In this document: one piece after another, positions 18,245 to 26,412 of the stretch
Numbering within the stretch: position 1 is the stretch's first letter
Layout: every line of letters begins with the position of its first letter
Assembly (NCBI RefSeq): GCF_018742245.1
Contig: NZ_CP036132.1
Location: forward strand, 2,723,001 to 2,787,000
Source: Bacillus mycoides
GTDB taxonomy: Bacteria; Bacillota; Bacilli; Bacillales; Bacillaceae_G
Length of the DNA: 64,000 nucleotides
Direction of reading: 5' to 3'
The notes under the pieces: model-generated
Databases searched by the model: none
Told to the model about the DNA's origin: nothing
The model's input: only the letters and a program-made list of their open reading frames with translations
Position numbers and translations under genes: made by a program

Positions 18245-19582
18245 ATGAGTAATCAAAACATTGAACTTACAGGACGTATCGTAACTCCCGAAAATCCAGA
18301 ATATAATTCAGCTCGCGAGGAGTTCAACACATTCTTCAACAAATTCCCATTAATTATTGTCTTTGCTCAAAATACACAGGATGTAGTAAATGCAGTTCGC
18401 TGGTCGAGACAGTATAACGTACCTATGCGTATGCGCTCTGGTCGTCATAATTATGAAGGTTTATCCGTTAACAACGCTGGAATTGTAATTGATGTAAGTG
18501 AAATGAAGCAACTAGAAATAGATCATAACGGCGGGACTGTTACAATCGGAACTGGGTGGAGAAACCTTTCTTTAACTGAAACGCTCGCAGCTGAAGGGTT
18601 AGTTGTGCCAAGCGGCGTTTGTCCTACTCCTGGCATTGCAGGTGTAACATTAGGCGGCGGACATAGTATACTCTCCCGTCCATGGGGATTAACTCTTGAT
18701 CATTTAATTGAGCTAGAGATGGTTGACGCGAACGGTTGTATTGTACGTGCCAACGCTAAGCATAATTCAGATCTCTACTGGGCATATCGAGGTGCAGGTG
18801 GTGGTAACTTTGGAATATGTACTTCATTCAAATTTCGAACACATAAAATTAACACAGTGGGATTTACGGAAATAAGCTGGGACTTAACAGATTTAAAATC
18901 TGTACTAAAGTCTTGGCAAGAATATACTCTTCCTTGCGCTGATAAGCGACTTACGAGCACCCTCTTCATGTCTTCAGAAGTGGAACCATCGTTATTAATG
19001 CAAGGAGTATTCCTAGGATCAGTCCAAGAATTGCAAGCACTTCTGCAGCCATTATTACAAGCCGGTTCACCGTTAACAGTAACTATAGAAGAAATACCTT
19101 GGGTAGAAGCGGCAACACGAATAGCTGCAACACAGCCTATAGAGCCTTTACCATTTAAAAGTGTAGGTCCATATGTGTATGCACTATTGCCAGAAGAAGC
19201 ACTCACGATCATCGAACACTTTATAAACAATACACCACAACATGCAACAACTTCTGTATTTTTCCATGGATTAGGCGGAGCCGTAGCTGAAATATCGAAC
19301 GAAGCTACAGCTTATTTTTACCGAAAAGCACTTTCGAACATGTCAATATTCGCCACTTGGAATCAAGCAGAAGGTGCTGCCGCAAGCATTCGGTGGACCG
19401 AAGATTTTCGATTAGCGATGCTCCCGTTCACAAAAGGCGTTTACGTTAATACACCTGACCTTTCCATTAAAGACTGGCCAGATGCTTACTACAGCTGTAA
19501 CTTTGACCGGTTAATGGAAGTAAAGGCTAAATATGACCCGAAAAATGTTTTCAACTTTCCGCAAAGTATTCCGCCCTTTTAA
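18245..19582 (+). CDS. FAD-linked oxidoreductase of the berberine-bridge-enzyme type, bicovalent flavin predicted
   Basis: A 445-residue oxidase: an N-terminal PCMH FAD-binding domain (residues about 30-205) and a C-terminal BBE segment (YYSCNFDRLMEVKAKYDP, NVFNFPQSIPP). His68 in MRSGRHNYEG and Cys126 in PSGVCPTPGIAG are the two positions that hold FAD by 8-alpha-histidyl and 6-S-cysteinyl bonds in bicovalent members, so a doubly tethered flavin is expected. Family members oxidise sugars, oligosaccharides or secondary metabolites and release hydrogen peroxide. B. subtilis relatives include YgaK and the spore-coat protein CotQ (YvdP). There is no signal peptide. The substrate is unknown. GGAGAGAATGCTTAA precedes the ATG. 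Confidence 0.88.
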   Translation: MSNQNIELTGRIVTPENPEYNSAREEFNTFFNKFPLIIVFAQNTQDVVNAVRWSRQYNVPMRMRSGRHNYEGLSVNNAGIVIDVSEMKQLEIDHNGGTVTIGTGWRNLSLTETLAAEGLVVPSGVCPTPGIAGVTLGGGHSILSRPWGLTLDHLIELEMVDANGCIVRANAKHNSDLYWAYRGAGGGNFGICTSFKFRTHKINTVGFTEISWDLTDLKSVLKSWQEYTLPCADKRLTSTLFMSSEVEPSLLMQGVFLGSVQELQALLQPLLQAGSPLTVTIEEIPWVEAATRIAATQPIEPLPFKSVGPYVYALLPEEALTIIEHFINNTPQHATTSVFFHGLGGAVAEISNEATAYFYRKALSNMSIFATWNQAEGAAASIRWTEDFRLAMLPFTKGVYVNTPDLSIKDWPDAYYSCNFDRLMEVKAKYDPKNVFNFPQSIPPF

Positions 19583-19618
19583 TAGTCCAAAATGAAAGGT
19601 ATAGTTTATATTTCTCGC

Positions 19619-19672
19619 AAAAAAATGAACGATTCTTTCTGTAATTCTCACAGGAAAAATCGTTCATTTTTT
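19619..19672. terminator. Terminator after the FAD oxidoreductase
   Basis: AAAAATGAACGATT and AATCGTTCATTTTTT form a long stem, with a smaller TCTGTAATTCTCACAGG hairpin inside. It is symmetric enough to end transcription from both sides. Confidence 0.8.
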
Positions 19673-19734
19673 ATGTTGGAAATAATTCATTTCTTTTGTA
19701 TGATATTGCTTTGTTTTCGCACCTTTCCATCACC

Positions 19735-20292
19735 TTACATAAAGCAAGTGAACACGAACGCCGGTGGAATATTCCAGTTTATTTTCTTCACCTCAATATT
19801 TGCAAAAAAAGAACGGAAAAATTGTTGTTTAAAGCGTGTATATTGGAAAGTAATAAATTTCCCTTCTTCCCCTAATACTTCTTTTGTTACCTGTAATATC
19901 TTTGTAGAAGTATCAAGGGATAAACTGGTAAATGGCAATCCTGAAATAATATAATCCACTTGGGTAATTTTATATTTCTGAACATACTTTTCCGTATATT
20001 CGGCAGAATCATGAATAATGTACACATTTTCCATGTGTGAATATCGCTTTTGAAGTATACGGTAAAACTGTACGTTATTCTCAATGATTAACAATACTGT
20101 TTCATTATGTTTATGTTGAATGAGCTGTTCCGTAAACACTCCAGTTCCTGGTCCATACTCAATAATGCATTTTGCTTGTTCAAAATTTATAGGGGCTACC
20201 ATTTGTTTTGCAAGTTGCTTAGAACTTGACAATACCGCTCCTACAGTTCTTGGGTGCTTTATATATTCACTTAAAAAATGTAGTACATGCAT
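19735..20292 (-). CDS. SAM-dependent methyltransferase (phospholipid N-methyltransferase-like)
   Basis: A 185-residue class I methyltransferase. The SAM motif I IIEYGPGTGVFTEQL follows an N-terminal segment (FLSEYIKHPRTVGAVLSSSKQLAKQM) typical of the COG3963 group, which includes phospholipid N-methyltransferases and rRNA-dimethylase-like proteins; YIISGLPFTSL stands in place of the rRNA dimethylase NLPY motif. The substrate is uncertain: lipid head groups are the usual assignment, though B. cereus is not known for phosphatidylcholine. The ATG follows AAAGAGGAAGA. Confidence 0.78.
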   Translation of the reverse strand: MHVLHFLSEYIKHPRTVGAVLSSSKQLAKQMVAPINFEQAKCIIEYGPGTGVFTEQLIQHKHNETVLLIIENNVQFYRILQKRYSHMENVYIIHDSAEYTEKYVQKYKITQVDYIISGLPFTSLSLDTSTKILQVTKEVLGEEGKFITFQYTRFKQQFFRSFFANIEVKKINWNIPPAFVFTCFM

Positions 20293-20716
20293 AGTCTTCT
20301 TCCTCTTTCCTTGTAGGATACAAGGTATACACTACTAAAAAAATATTAAAATCTGATGAGAAATACATAAGATATTCTTAATATCCCCCTAAATACAAAA
20401 GAAACTTAACCGATTAGTCTCCAACTTATTGTTCGCAAAACAAAAAGACGTAGTATTACAAATACCCAATCACACATGCTTCAACATAGAGACACAAGTA
20501 TTATAGCGTCAAATGCTTGTTATTATGACGGTCTTGGCATGTGAGTCATGCTTGTATAGACTCCATGTCAAACTATTATTTTGCAGAAAACGACCAACTT
20601 AGGATATCAAATGAAGAGTATCAATTTTGCTGTATTTTCAATGTCGCGAACAAAAAAAGGATATACTTTTTTAACTGTATTTGTTAAATAAAAAAGACAC
20701 TTTAGAAATTTCTTTT
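20293..20716. other. Intergenic region, no gene seen
   Basis: About 420 bases with stop codons in all frames and no clear promoter except that next to the gene at 20834. Short matched words such as GGCATGTGAGTCATGC occur, but no convincing RNA. Confidence 0.4.
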
Positions 20717-20767
20717 TTTCATCTTATTTTAATGATTTTTTCATCCAAATTTCATCTGAATCTCATT
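20717..20767 (+). promoter_or_regulatory. Helically phased direct repeats, putative response-regulator site
   Basis: TTTCATC occurs at 20717, 20739 and 20750, with degenerate copies TTTAATG at 20728 and TCTCATT at 20761: five units spaced exactly 11 bases, one helix turn. This spacing is typical of OmpR/PhoB-type regulators. A TATATAAAT -10-like box lies about 20 bases downstream, before the gene at 20834. Confidence 0.55.
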
Positions 20768-20833
20768 CTTATTAGTTACACTCTGTATATAAATTGGCGC
20801 TGGCCATAAAAAACTAATAAGGAGGAATCCTAC

Positions 20834-21670
20834 ATGAACTATTATGAGAAGGATCAGGATAAGAATAGAGAAAATCCATCCATTTCTGATGAAGTCGCTT
20901 CCGTTTCATCACGAGGCTGGCAGATGCTGAACAAAGTTCCAGAAATCACGATTTTCTTCTGGATTATCAAAATCATGGCAACTACAGTGGGCGAAACAGG
21001 CGCAGACTTCTTAAATACAAACCTGAACTTTGGCTTGACTAAAACGACCTTTGTTATGAGTGCTCTCTTGCTCATCACACTGTTCTTCCAGTTTAGGTTG
21101 AAGAAGTATGTTCCAGGGATTTACTGGCTCACTGTCTTGCTGATTAGTGTTGTCGGTACGCTAGTCACCGACAATCTTACGGACAACTTCGGGGTCGCTC
21201 TAGAGACGACCACCATCGTTTTCACCCTTTCCTTAATGGCAACTTTTGCTGCTTGGTATGTGAGTGAGAAGACACTGTCCATTCACTCTATTTACACAAT
21301 AAAGCGAGAAGCATTCTACTGGTTGGCTATCCTGTTCACCTTCGCCTTAGGTACTGCAGCTGGTGATCTCGTAGCAGAGCGTCTCAACTTAGGTTACTTG
21401 ATTTCAGCGCTCATATTTGCCGCATTAATTGGGGCTGTAGCCATAGCTTACTACCGCTTCAAATTAAATGCAGTGTTGGCCTTTTGGATCGCTTATATTT
21501 TAACTCGTCCTTTCGGCGCCTCTTTTGGCGATTATTTATCACAGCCTCACGATTCCGGTGGCCTTGGTCTCGGTACGGTAGGAACAAGCGTAATCTTCCT
21601 CGTAATAATCTTGAGCTTAGTTATTTATTTGACCAAGACGAAAAAAGACGTAAGCCAGAGCCTAAATTAA
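20834..21670 (+). CDS. COG4705-type membrane protein with four internal repeats
   Basis: A 278-residue protein with a polar N-terminus of about 30 residues and eight or so membrane segments. A G-x-x-x-x-D motif recurs: GETGAD at 53-58, GTLVTD at 108-113, GTAAGD at 173-178 and GASFGD at 228-233, each followed about ten residues later by a glycine-rich turn. The 55-65-55 spacing suggests a duplicated two-unit fold. It matches the family of uncharacterised membrane-anchored proteins COG4705; the function is unknown. The codon use (CTC, GTC, ACC) is more GC-rich than in neighbouring genes, which hints at transfer. AAGGAGGAATCCTAC precedes the ATG. Confidence 0.82.
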   Translation: MNYYEKDQDKNRENPSISDEVASVSSRGWQMLNKVPEITIFFWIIKIMATTVGETGADFLNTNLNFGLTKTTFVMSALLLITLFFQFRLKKYVPGIYWLTVLLISVVGTLVTDNLTDNFGVALETTTIVFTLSLMATFAAWYVSEKTLSIHSIYTIKREAFYWLAILFTFALGTAAGDLVAERLNLGYLISALIFAALIGAVAIAYYRFKLNAVLAFWIAYILTRPFGASFGDYLSQPHDSGGLGLGTVGTSVIFLVIILSLVIYLTKTKKDVSQSLN

Positions 21671-21748
21671 TATATATTTTGTCTAAACCTTAAAATAGGT
21701 GACATGATTGCCTAATCGTTAGTACAAAATTTCAAACAAAAGAAAATG

Positions 21749-21794
21749 AAAAGGCAATACTACGTTTAAACTACCAGTAGTATTGCCTTTTTTA
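21749..21794. terminator. Terminator after the COG4705 gene
   Basis: AAAAGGCAATACTAC and GTAGTATTGCCTTTTTT form a perfect 15-bp stem with T and A runs on its two sides. Confidence 0.88.
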
Positions 21795-21806
21795 TAAAAC
21801 AAATCA

Positions 21807-22003
21807 TTATTCCCTTATTTCGTCTACTATACTTTGAATTAAAGAAATAAGAGCTTGCTTTGTATCCTCATCTGTAACTTTTGCATCATCACTAAATTTA
21901 GTACGCACAGACGGGATTAATAACGAACCATTTTGAACGACAACTGTATCAATCATACCTAGTGTAAGTAACAAAGATTCATGGGCTTTATCCCCCCTCC
22001 TCT
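21807..22003 (-). pseudogene. C-terminal remnant of an NADPH-dependent FMN reductase
   Basis: The minus strand reads about 60 in-frame codons ending at TAA (21807-21809), including TVVVQNGSLLIPSVRTKFSD and KVTDEDTKQALISLIQSI. This resembles the last strand and helix of NADPH-dependent FMN reductases (flavodoxin fold), which end with a pattern like DGKLTDExTR. The N-terminal flavin-binding part is absent, and an in-frame TAG stands just upstream. No suitable start with ribosome binding site is in this frame, so I call it a decayed fragment. Confidence 0.6.
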
Positions 22004-22146
22004 AAACCAAGTAAAGTTTGGGATAGTTCAATTCCAATCTACAATTGAAGTTTTTTTGTGAAATTCATTGAAAACATACAAACAGCCATTATACATAATC
22101 TTAACTTGATGACTGCGTTATTTATAACAGCCAAGCAACCTCCCTA

Positions 22147-23583
22147 CTATACAATAGAAAACATCATATACACTCCAACAACGAAGAAAACGGCTAATGT
22201 CTTAATTATCGTAATACCAAAAATCTCTTTATAAGCTTCCCGGTGCGTTAATCCTGTAACCGCAAGTAAGGTTATAACTGCCCCGTTATGAGGTAAAGTA
22301 TCCATACCTCCTGCTGCCATTGCAATTACACGATGCAGCACATCTAACGGAATATCAAAGTTCGCTGCCGCTTCAATATATTTATCTGCCATTAAACCTA
22401 ATGTAATACTCATTCCACCCGAACCTGATCCCGTCAGACCGCACAAAATATTCGTCATGACCGCTCCGCTAATTAAAGGGTTTGAAAATGTACCTGTCAA
22501 AGAATTTTGAATCATGACAAATCCGGGTAAAGCTGCTATAACGGCACCAAATCCATACTCGGCTGCAGTGTTCATGGCAGCTAAGATTGAACCACTTACG
22601 CCCACGCTTGTAATAGATTGAAACTGTTCTTTTACCGCTTGGAAGTTTAATAATATAGCAGCAAGTATTCCGATAAGAAGTGCCATTTCCACTGACCAAA
22701 TACCTACGACTTGTCCCATATCAATCGTTCCGTACTCCTTCAAACCTATAGATGCAAAATCAAATCCCTTTGTATACCAAACCGGGATGAATTCTGTAAA
22801 GACTTTATTCATCACTCCGACCAGTACAAGCGGAAGAAAAGCTACCCAATAACTAGCTGGAATAACATCGCTGGAAACAATAGGCGCTTGCACCAATTGT
22901 GCGCTAGTTGTGGCAGCCAGTTCAGAAGTGGCACCGCTTTTTCCGAAGTACCCCTCTCCCTTAGCAGCAGCCTTCTTCCTACACCTTTCCAAATACAGCA
23001 TGCCACATATAAAGATAAACAGTGCTCCGATAATCCCTAATGTAGGAGCTGCATAAATATCTGTTTTAAAGAACGTAGTTGGAATAACATTTTGGATTTG
23101 AGGTGATCCAGGAAGTGAATCCATCGAAAACGTGAATGCGCTGAATGCGATTGTCGCTGGAATGAGACGTTTCGGAATATCCGCCTCGCGAAATAATTGC
23201 GCCGCAAATGGATAAATCGCAAATACTGCGACAAATAAACTGACACCACTGTATGTAAGAATCGCTCCCATTAACACGATGGAAAGAATCGCTCTTTTCA
23301 CACCTATAAAACGGATGATAATTTTCGCGATTTTTTCTGCTATTCCAGTGATTTCTACCACTTTACCGAATATCGCTCCAAGCAAAAACACAGGAAAATA
23401 TAATTTTATGAATCCGACCATCTTCGCCATAAAAACATTAGAAAAGAATGGTAAAACATTCGCCGGTTCCGTTAAAAATACAGCCAACAAAGCACATAAC
23501 GGAGCGAATAAAATGACTGAGAATCCTCGGTAAGCTACAAATATAAGCAAGCCAAGCGATAGCAATACAATCAATAAATCCAT
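22147..23583 (-). CDS. GntP-family permease (gluconate / organic acid : H+ symporter type)
   Basis: A 478-residue integral membrane protein with about 12 hydrophobic segments. Seen: FAPLCALLAVF near the start, GVSLFVAVFAIYPFA, and the late GSGSGGMSITLGLMADKY and MAAGGMDTLPHNGAVITLLAVTG, which are typical of the GntP family. Family members bring in gluconate and other hydroxy acids; the operon partners (acyl-CoA ligase, enoyl-CoA hydratase) point to a carboxylic acid that is then activated with CoA. I chose the ATG at 23581-23583, behind GAGGGGGAA. It is the last gene of the sigma-54 operon. Confidence 0.85.
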   Translation of the reverse strand: MDLLIVLLSLGLLIFVAYRGFSVILFAPLCALLAVFLTEPANVLPFFSNVFMAKMVGFIKLYFPVFLLGAIFGKVVEITGIAEKIAKIIIRFIGVKRAILSIVLMGAILTYSGVSLFVAVFAIYPFAAQLFREADIPKRLIPATIAFSAFTFSMDSLPGSPQIQNVIPTTFFKTDIYAAPTLGIIGALFIFICGMLYLERCRKKAAAKGEGYFGKSGATSELAATTSAQLVQAPIVSSDVIPASYWVAFLPLVLVGVMNKVFTEFIPVWYTKGFDFASIGLKEYGTIDMGQVVGIWSVEMALLIGILAAILLNFQAVKEQFQSITSVGVSGSILAAMNTAAEYGFGAVIAALPGFVMIQNSLTGTFSNPLISGAVMTNILCGLTGSGSGGMSITLGLMADKYIEAAANFDIPLDVLHRVIAMAAGGMDTLPHNGAVITLLAVTGLTHREAYKEIFGITIIKTLAVFFVVGVYMMFSIV

Positions 23584-23694
23584 AACCGCATTCCCCCTCA
23601 ATAAAATAGATTCTCTTAAATTTACTTTACACCCTTTTATATTTATATATATTATTGCAACACCTGCCAGAGGCAGGCATTACTTTTTGTTATT

Positions 23695-24486
23695 TTATTT
23701 ATGATGAAAAAGCGGTACCCTCTTTTCTATAAAAGCCTCCACTCCCTCTCTTACATCACTCGTTTGAAATACATGGCCGAAATTCTCAGCTTCTATTTTT
23801 AGCCCGTCCTCAAGAGAAGAAGATAATCCCTTATTGATAGATTGCTTCATCAAAGATAAAGCAGGAAGGGAAAATTGAGCCATCTTCGCGGCTAGTTCCT
23901 TCGCCTTATTCAGCGCTTCGCCACGCGGAACAACATGATTCACCAAACCAACTCGCCAAGCTACCTCGGCAGTGAACGGTTCACCAGTGAACATCATTTC
24001 TTTCGCACTTGCAGTTCCTATCAATCGAGGCAAACGTTGCGTGCCTCCCGCACCTGGAAACAATCCTAACTTCACCTCTGGAAGTCCGATTTGGGCATGT
24101 TCTTCTATAATCCGTAAATCACATGATAAGGCTAATTCACACCCGCCCCCAAGCGCTAATCCGTTAATAGCAGCGATTACAGGCTTCGACAATCTTTCTA
24201 TTTTATTTAATGGATTCTGAAGCCACAATGATTTTCCCTCTGCATATTCATTCCCTTTCCCAATCCATTCCGGAAATGACTTGATGTCTCCTCCTGCAAC
24301 GAAGGCCTTTTCTCCAGCGCCAGTTAGAAGTACAGCAATTACTTCATCATCCCGTTCGATTTCATCGACCACCACCGTCAGTTGCTCAACCACAGCACCG
24401 CTCAATACATTCACAGGAGGATTATCAATGATGATTGTCGCGATTCCTTTTTCTTTGGACCATGTAACAACCCGCTTATTTTCCAA
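23695..24486 (-). CDS. Enoyl-CoA hydratase / isomerase family protein
   Basis: A 263-residue crotonase-fold enzyme. Seen: the oxyanion-hole segments AFVAGGDIKSF and INGLALGGGCELALSCDLRI, then ARIGLPE-type QIGLPEVKLGLFPGAGGTQRLPRLIG. The glutamate in LPEVKLG and the glutamate/glycine of the GGGCEL segment match catalytic enoyl-CoA hydratases. It would hydrate the unsaturated acyl-CoA made from the ligase product. It lies between the ligase and the GntP gene on the same strand. GAAGGGATTGAATTGG precedes its ATG. Confidence 0.88.
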   Translation of the reverse strand: MENKRVVTWSKEKGIATIIIDNPPVNVLSGAVVEQLTVVVDEIERDDEVIAVLLTGAGEKAFVAGGDIKSFPEWIGKGNEYAEGKSLWLQNPLNKIERLSKPVIAAINGLALGGGCELALSCDLRIIEEHAQIGLPEVKLGLFPGAGGTQRLPRLIGTASAKEMMFTGEPFTAEVAWRVGLVNHVVPRGEALNKAKELAAKMAQFSLPALSLMKQSINKGLSSSLEDGLKIEAENFGHVFQTSDVREGVEAFIEKRVPLFHHK

Positions 24487-24551
24487 TTCAATCCCTTCTT
24501 TCCAATATGTAATGAGATAAAAAGCAAACTGTTTTACTCCCCTTCAGCACA

Positions 24552-26156
24552 TCAACTCGTTCTTTTAATTACATAGCCGACCTGTTCGCGATCCCAAGCA
24601 GTACTGATTCCTTCCTCCTTCAGCTTGAACTTCTGAATCCGTTCCGTCGCGGTTTTTGGGAAAGTTTCACTGAACTGAACATATCGCGGCACCATGAAGT
24701 AAGCCATACGTTCTTGACACCAATCTATAATCTCTTCATGGGACATCGTTTCTCCTTTCTTTACAATCACATATAATTTGACATCCTCTTCTCCCACTTC
24801 CGATGGAACACCGATGGCCGCTGATTCAAGTACTTTCGGGTGATTATTCACTACCTTTTCGATTTCCCAAGAGGAGATATTTTCTCCACGCCTCCGGATA
24901 CACTGTTTGATTCGATCGCAAAAATATAAGTAACCTTCCTCGTCTAGATAACCACGATCTCCTGTATGGAACCATCCCTCCTTCATCGCCTCTTCTGTTT
25001 TATCCCGCATTTTATAGTAGCCTTCCATGAATGCTTGTCCCTGTAAGGAACGTATAAAAATCTCTCCAATTTCACCAGTCCGCGCTTCATTTCCATCCTC
25101 ATTGACAATCTTCGTCTCTACGTAAGAATAAGGCTTTCCAATAGAAGGCGGCTTATTGGCATTCAATGGATTCGTTACACAAAAACCCGTCGTTTCCGTT
25201 AATCCGTAACCTTCTACAATCTGGACGCCAAACCTCTCCTCAAACGGCTTCCAAAATTCCTTAGGCGTAGCAGCACAAGCCGTCACCCTTACAAAATTTT
25301 CATTATCGTTTTCCTTTTCTGGTTGCTTGCAGAGAATAGGAATCATAGATCCTAAAGAATTAAAAATGGTTGCGCCATGACCGCGAATTTCATCCCAAAA
25401 TCCAGAAGCACTAAACCGCTTGCCAAGAGCAATTGTCGCATTGGAAGAAATAGCACCGAGTACTGTATGGGCCTGGGCGTTAATATGGAATAACGGCAGC
25501 GCTGTAAATAAAATATCTTTCGAACTTGCGCCAACCATATAGGTGGCAAATGACTGCGCAGAATTTACATAGGCAGAATGACTTAACATGACCCCTTTAG
25601 GTAATCCAGTCGTTCCAGAGGTATAAAGAATACTGTTAATAGAAGAGGAGGAAACAAATTCAGTTGGAAGGTGATGATTATTTGTATTCAGTACATCTTT
25701 CAATTCGATTACCAGCGGTTCTTTACTATCGTTCAAAATGATTGCGCTTTCATCATTTCCGTAAACGACAATTTGAATGTCCCTTTGTATAAATGGCAAA
25801 CAAGAAGCAATTTGAGGAACAAATTCCTTATCAACGATAATCAGCTTGCAATCAGAGTGAGATAAAATATACTGCAAACCTTCCCCTTTTAAATGCACAT
25901 TCAGAGGCACCGCAATTGCTCCCATAAAAGATAAAGCAAACCATACATCCAGATATTCAGGAGCGTTATGAAGCATAATACAAACCTTATCCCCTTTTTG
26001 AATACCGAGCTCACAAAATCCCGCTGCAGCTTTTGTAATTCGATGATAGAGCTCCTCATACGTAACTCTTTGTTCTTCAAATTGTAAATAGACCTTACTT
26101 GGTGTTTTTTCAATACTTTGCATAATAAAATGTGGCAAACTGTGATTTTCCAGCAT
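24552..26156 (-). CDS. Acyl-CoA ligase (AMP-forming), CaiC / long-chain-like
   Basis: A 534-residue ANL-superfamily ligase. Seen: ILYTSGTTGLPKGVMLSH (P-loop), YGLTETTG, LHTGD-type FHTGDRGYLDEEGYLYFCDR, and IRRRGENISSWEIE as the hinge and CoA domain. The final lysine segment ETFPKTATERIQKFKLKE is present. By eye the spacing and the FSASGFWDEIRGHGAT segment recall crotonobetaine/carnitine-CoA ligase CaiC, so a small or medium acid is plausible, but the substrate is not settled. It is the first gene of the operon and follows a strong sigma-54 promoter. GAAGGGATGGAATTCA precedes the ATG. Confidence 0.86.
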   Translation of the reverse strand: MLENHSLPHFIMQSIEKTPSKVYLQFEEQRVTYEELYHRITKAAAGFCELGIQKGDKVCIMLHNAPEYLDVWFALSFMGAIAVPLNVHLKGEGLQYILSHSDCKLIIVDKEFVPQIASCLPFIQRDIQIVVYGNDESAIILNDSKEPLVIELKDVLNTNNHHLPTEFVSSSSINSILYTSGTTGLPKGVMLSHSAYVNSAQSFATYMVGASSKDILFTALPLFHINAQAHTVLGAISSNATIALGKRFSASGFWDEIRGHGATIFNSLGSMIPILCKQPEKENDNENFVRVTACAATPKEFWKPFEERFGVQIVEGYGLTETTGFCVTNPLNANKPPSIGKPYSYVETKIVNEDGNEARTGEIGEIFIRSLQGQAFMEGYYKMRDKTEEAMKEGWFHTGDRGYLDEEGYLYFCDRIKQCIRRRGENISSWEIEKVVNNHPKVLESAAIGVPSEVGEEDVKLYVIVKKGETMSHEEIIDWCQERMAYFMVPRYVQFSETFPKTATERIQKFKLKEEGISTAWDREQVGYVIKRTS

Positions 26157-26195
26157 TGAATTCCATCCCTTCTTGCTATAATCTTTTTTATTTAT

Positions 26196-26214
26196 ATAGC
26201 AAGAAACATGCCAA
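26196..26214 (-). promoter_or_regulatory. Sigma-54 (SigL) -24/-12 promoter of the CoA-ligase operon
   Basis: The minus strand reads TTGGCATGTTTCTTGCTAT, a near-perfect match to the TTGGCAYR-N4-TTGCW consensus, with exactly ten bases between GG and GC. It lies about 40 bases before the acyl-CoA ligase ATG, and the sigma-54 activator is the next gene upstream. Confidence 0.88.
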
Positions 26215-26288
26215 AAATCGACTCATTCTCTATTCCCTTATTCCTTCAGGGACATACCCCAAGTCTCCCTTACATGTCCACCTTCACA

Positions 26289-26346
26289 TGTCGCATTTGC
26301 GCTACAAATGATTACGATCATGTCGCATCCATAAGAAAGTGTCGCA
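26289..26346. promoter_or_regulatory. Putative upstream activator sites of the sigma-54 activator
   Basis: TGTCGCA occurs three times, at 26289, 26321 and 26340. The first lies in an imperfect palindrome (TGTCGCATTTGCGCTACA). They are 75-150 bases upstream of the sigma-54 promoter, the usual place for enhancer-binding sites. Confidence 0.55.
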
Positions 26347-26380
26347 AAAAAGAGACAGTATGTATTACTGCAAACCAAAC

Positions 26381-26404
26381 AAAAAAAGGGCCTGTTTGCC
26401 CTTT
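26381..26404 (-). terminator. Terminator of the sigma-54 activator gene
   Basis: On the minus strand AAAGGGC and GCCCTTT form a hairpin with a six-base loop followed by TTTTTTTG. Confidence 0.8.
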
Positions 26405-26412
26405 GCTTCCTT

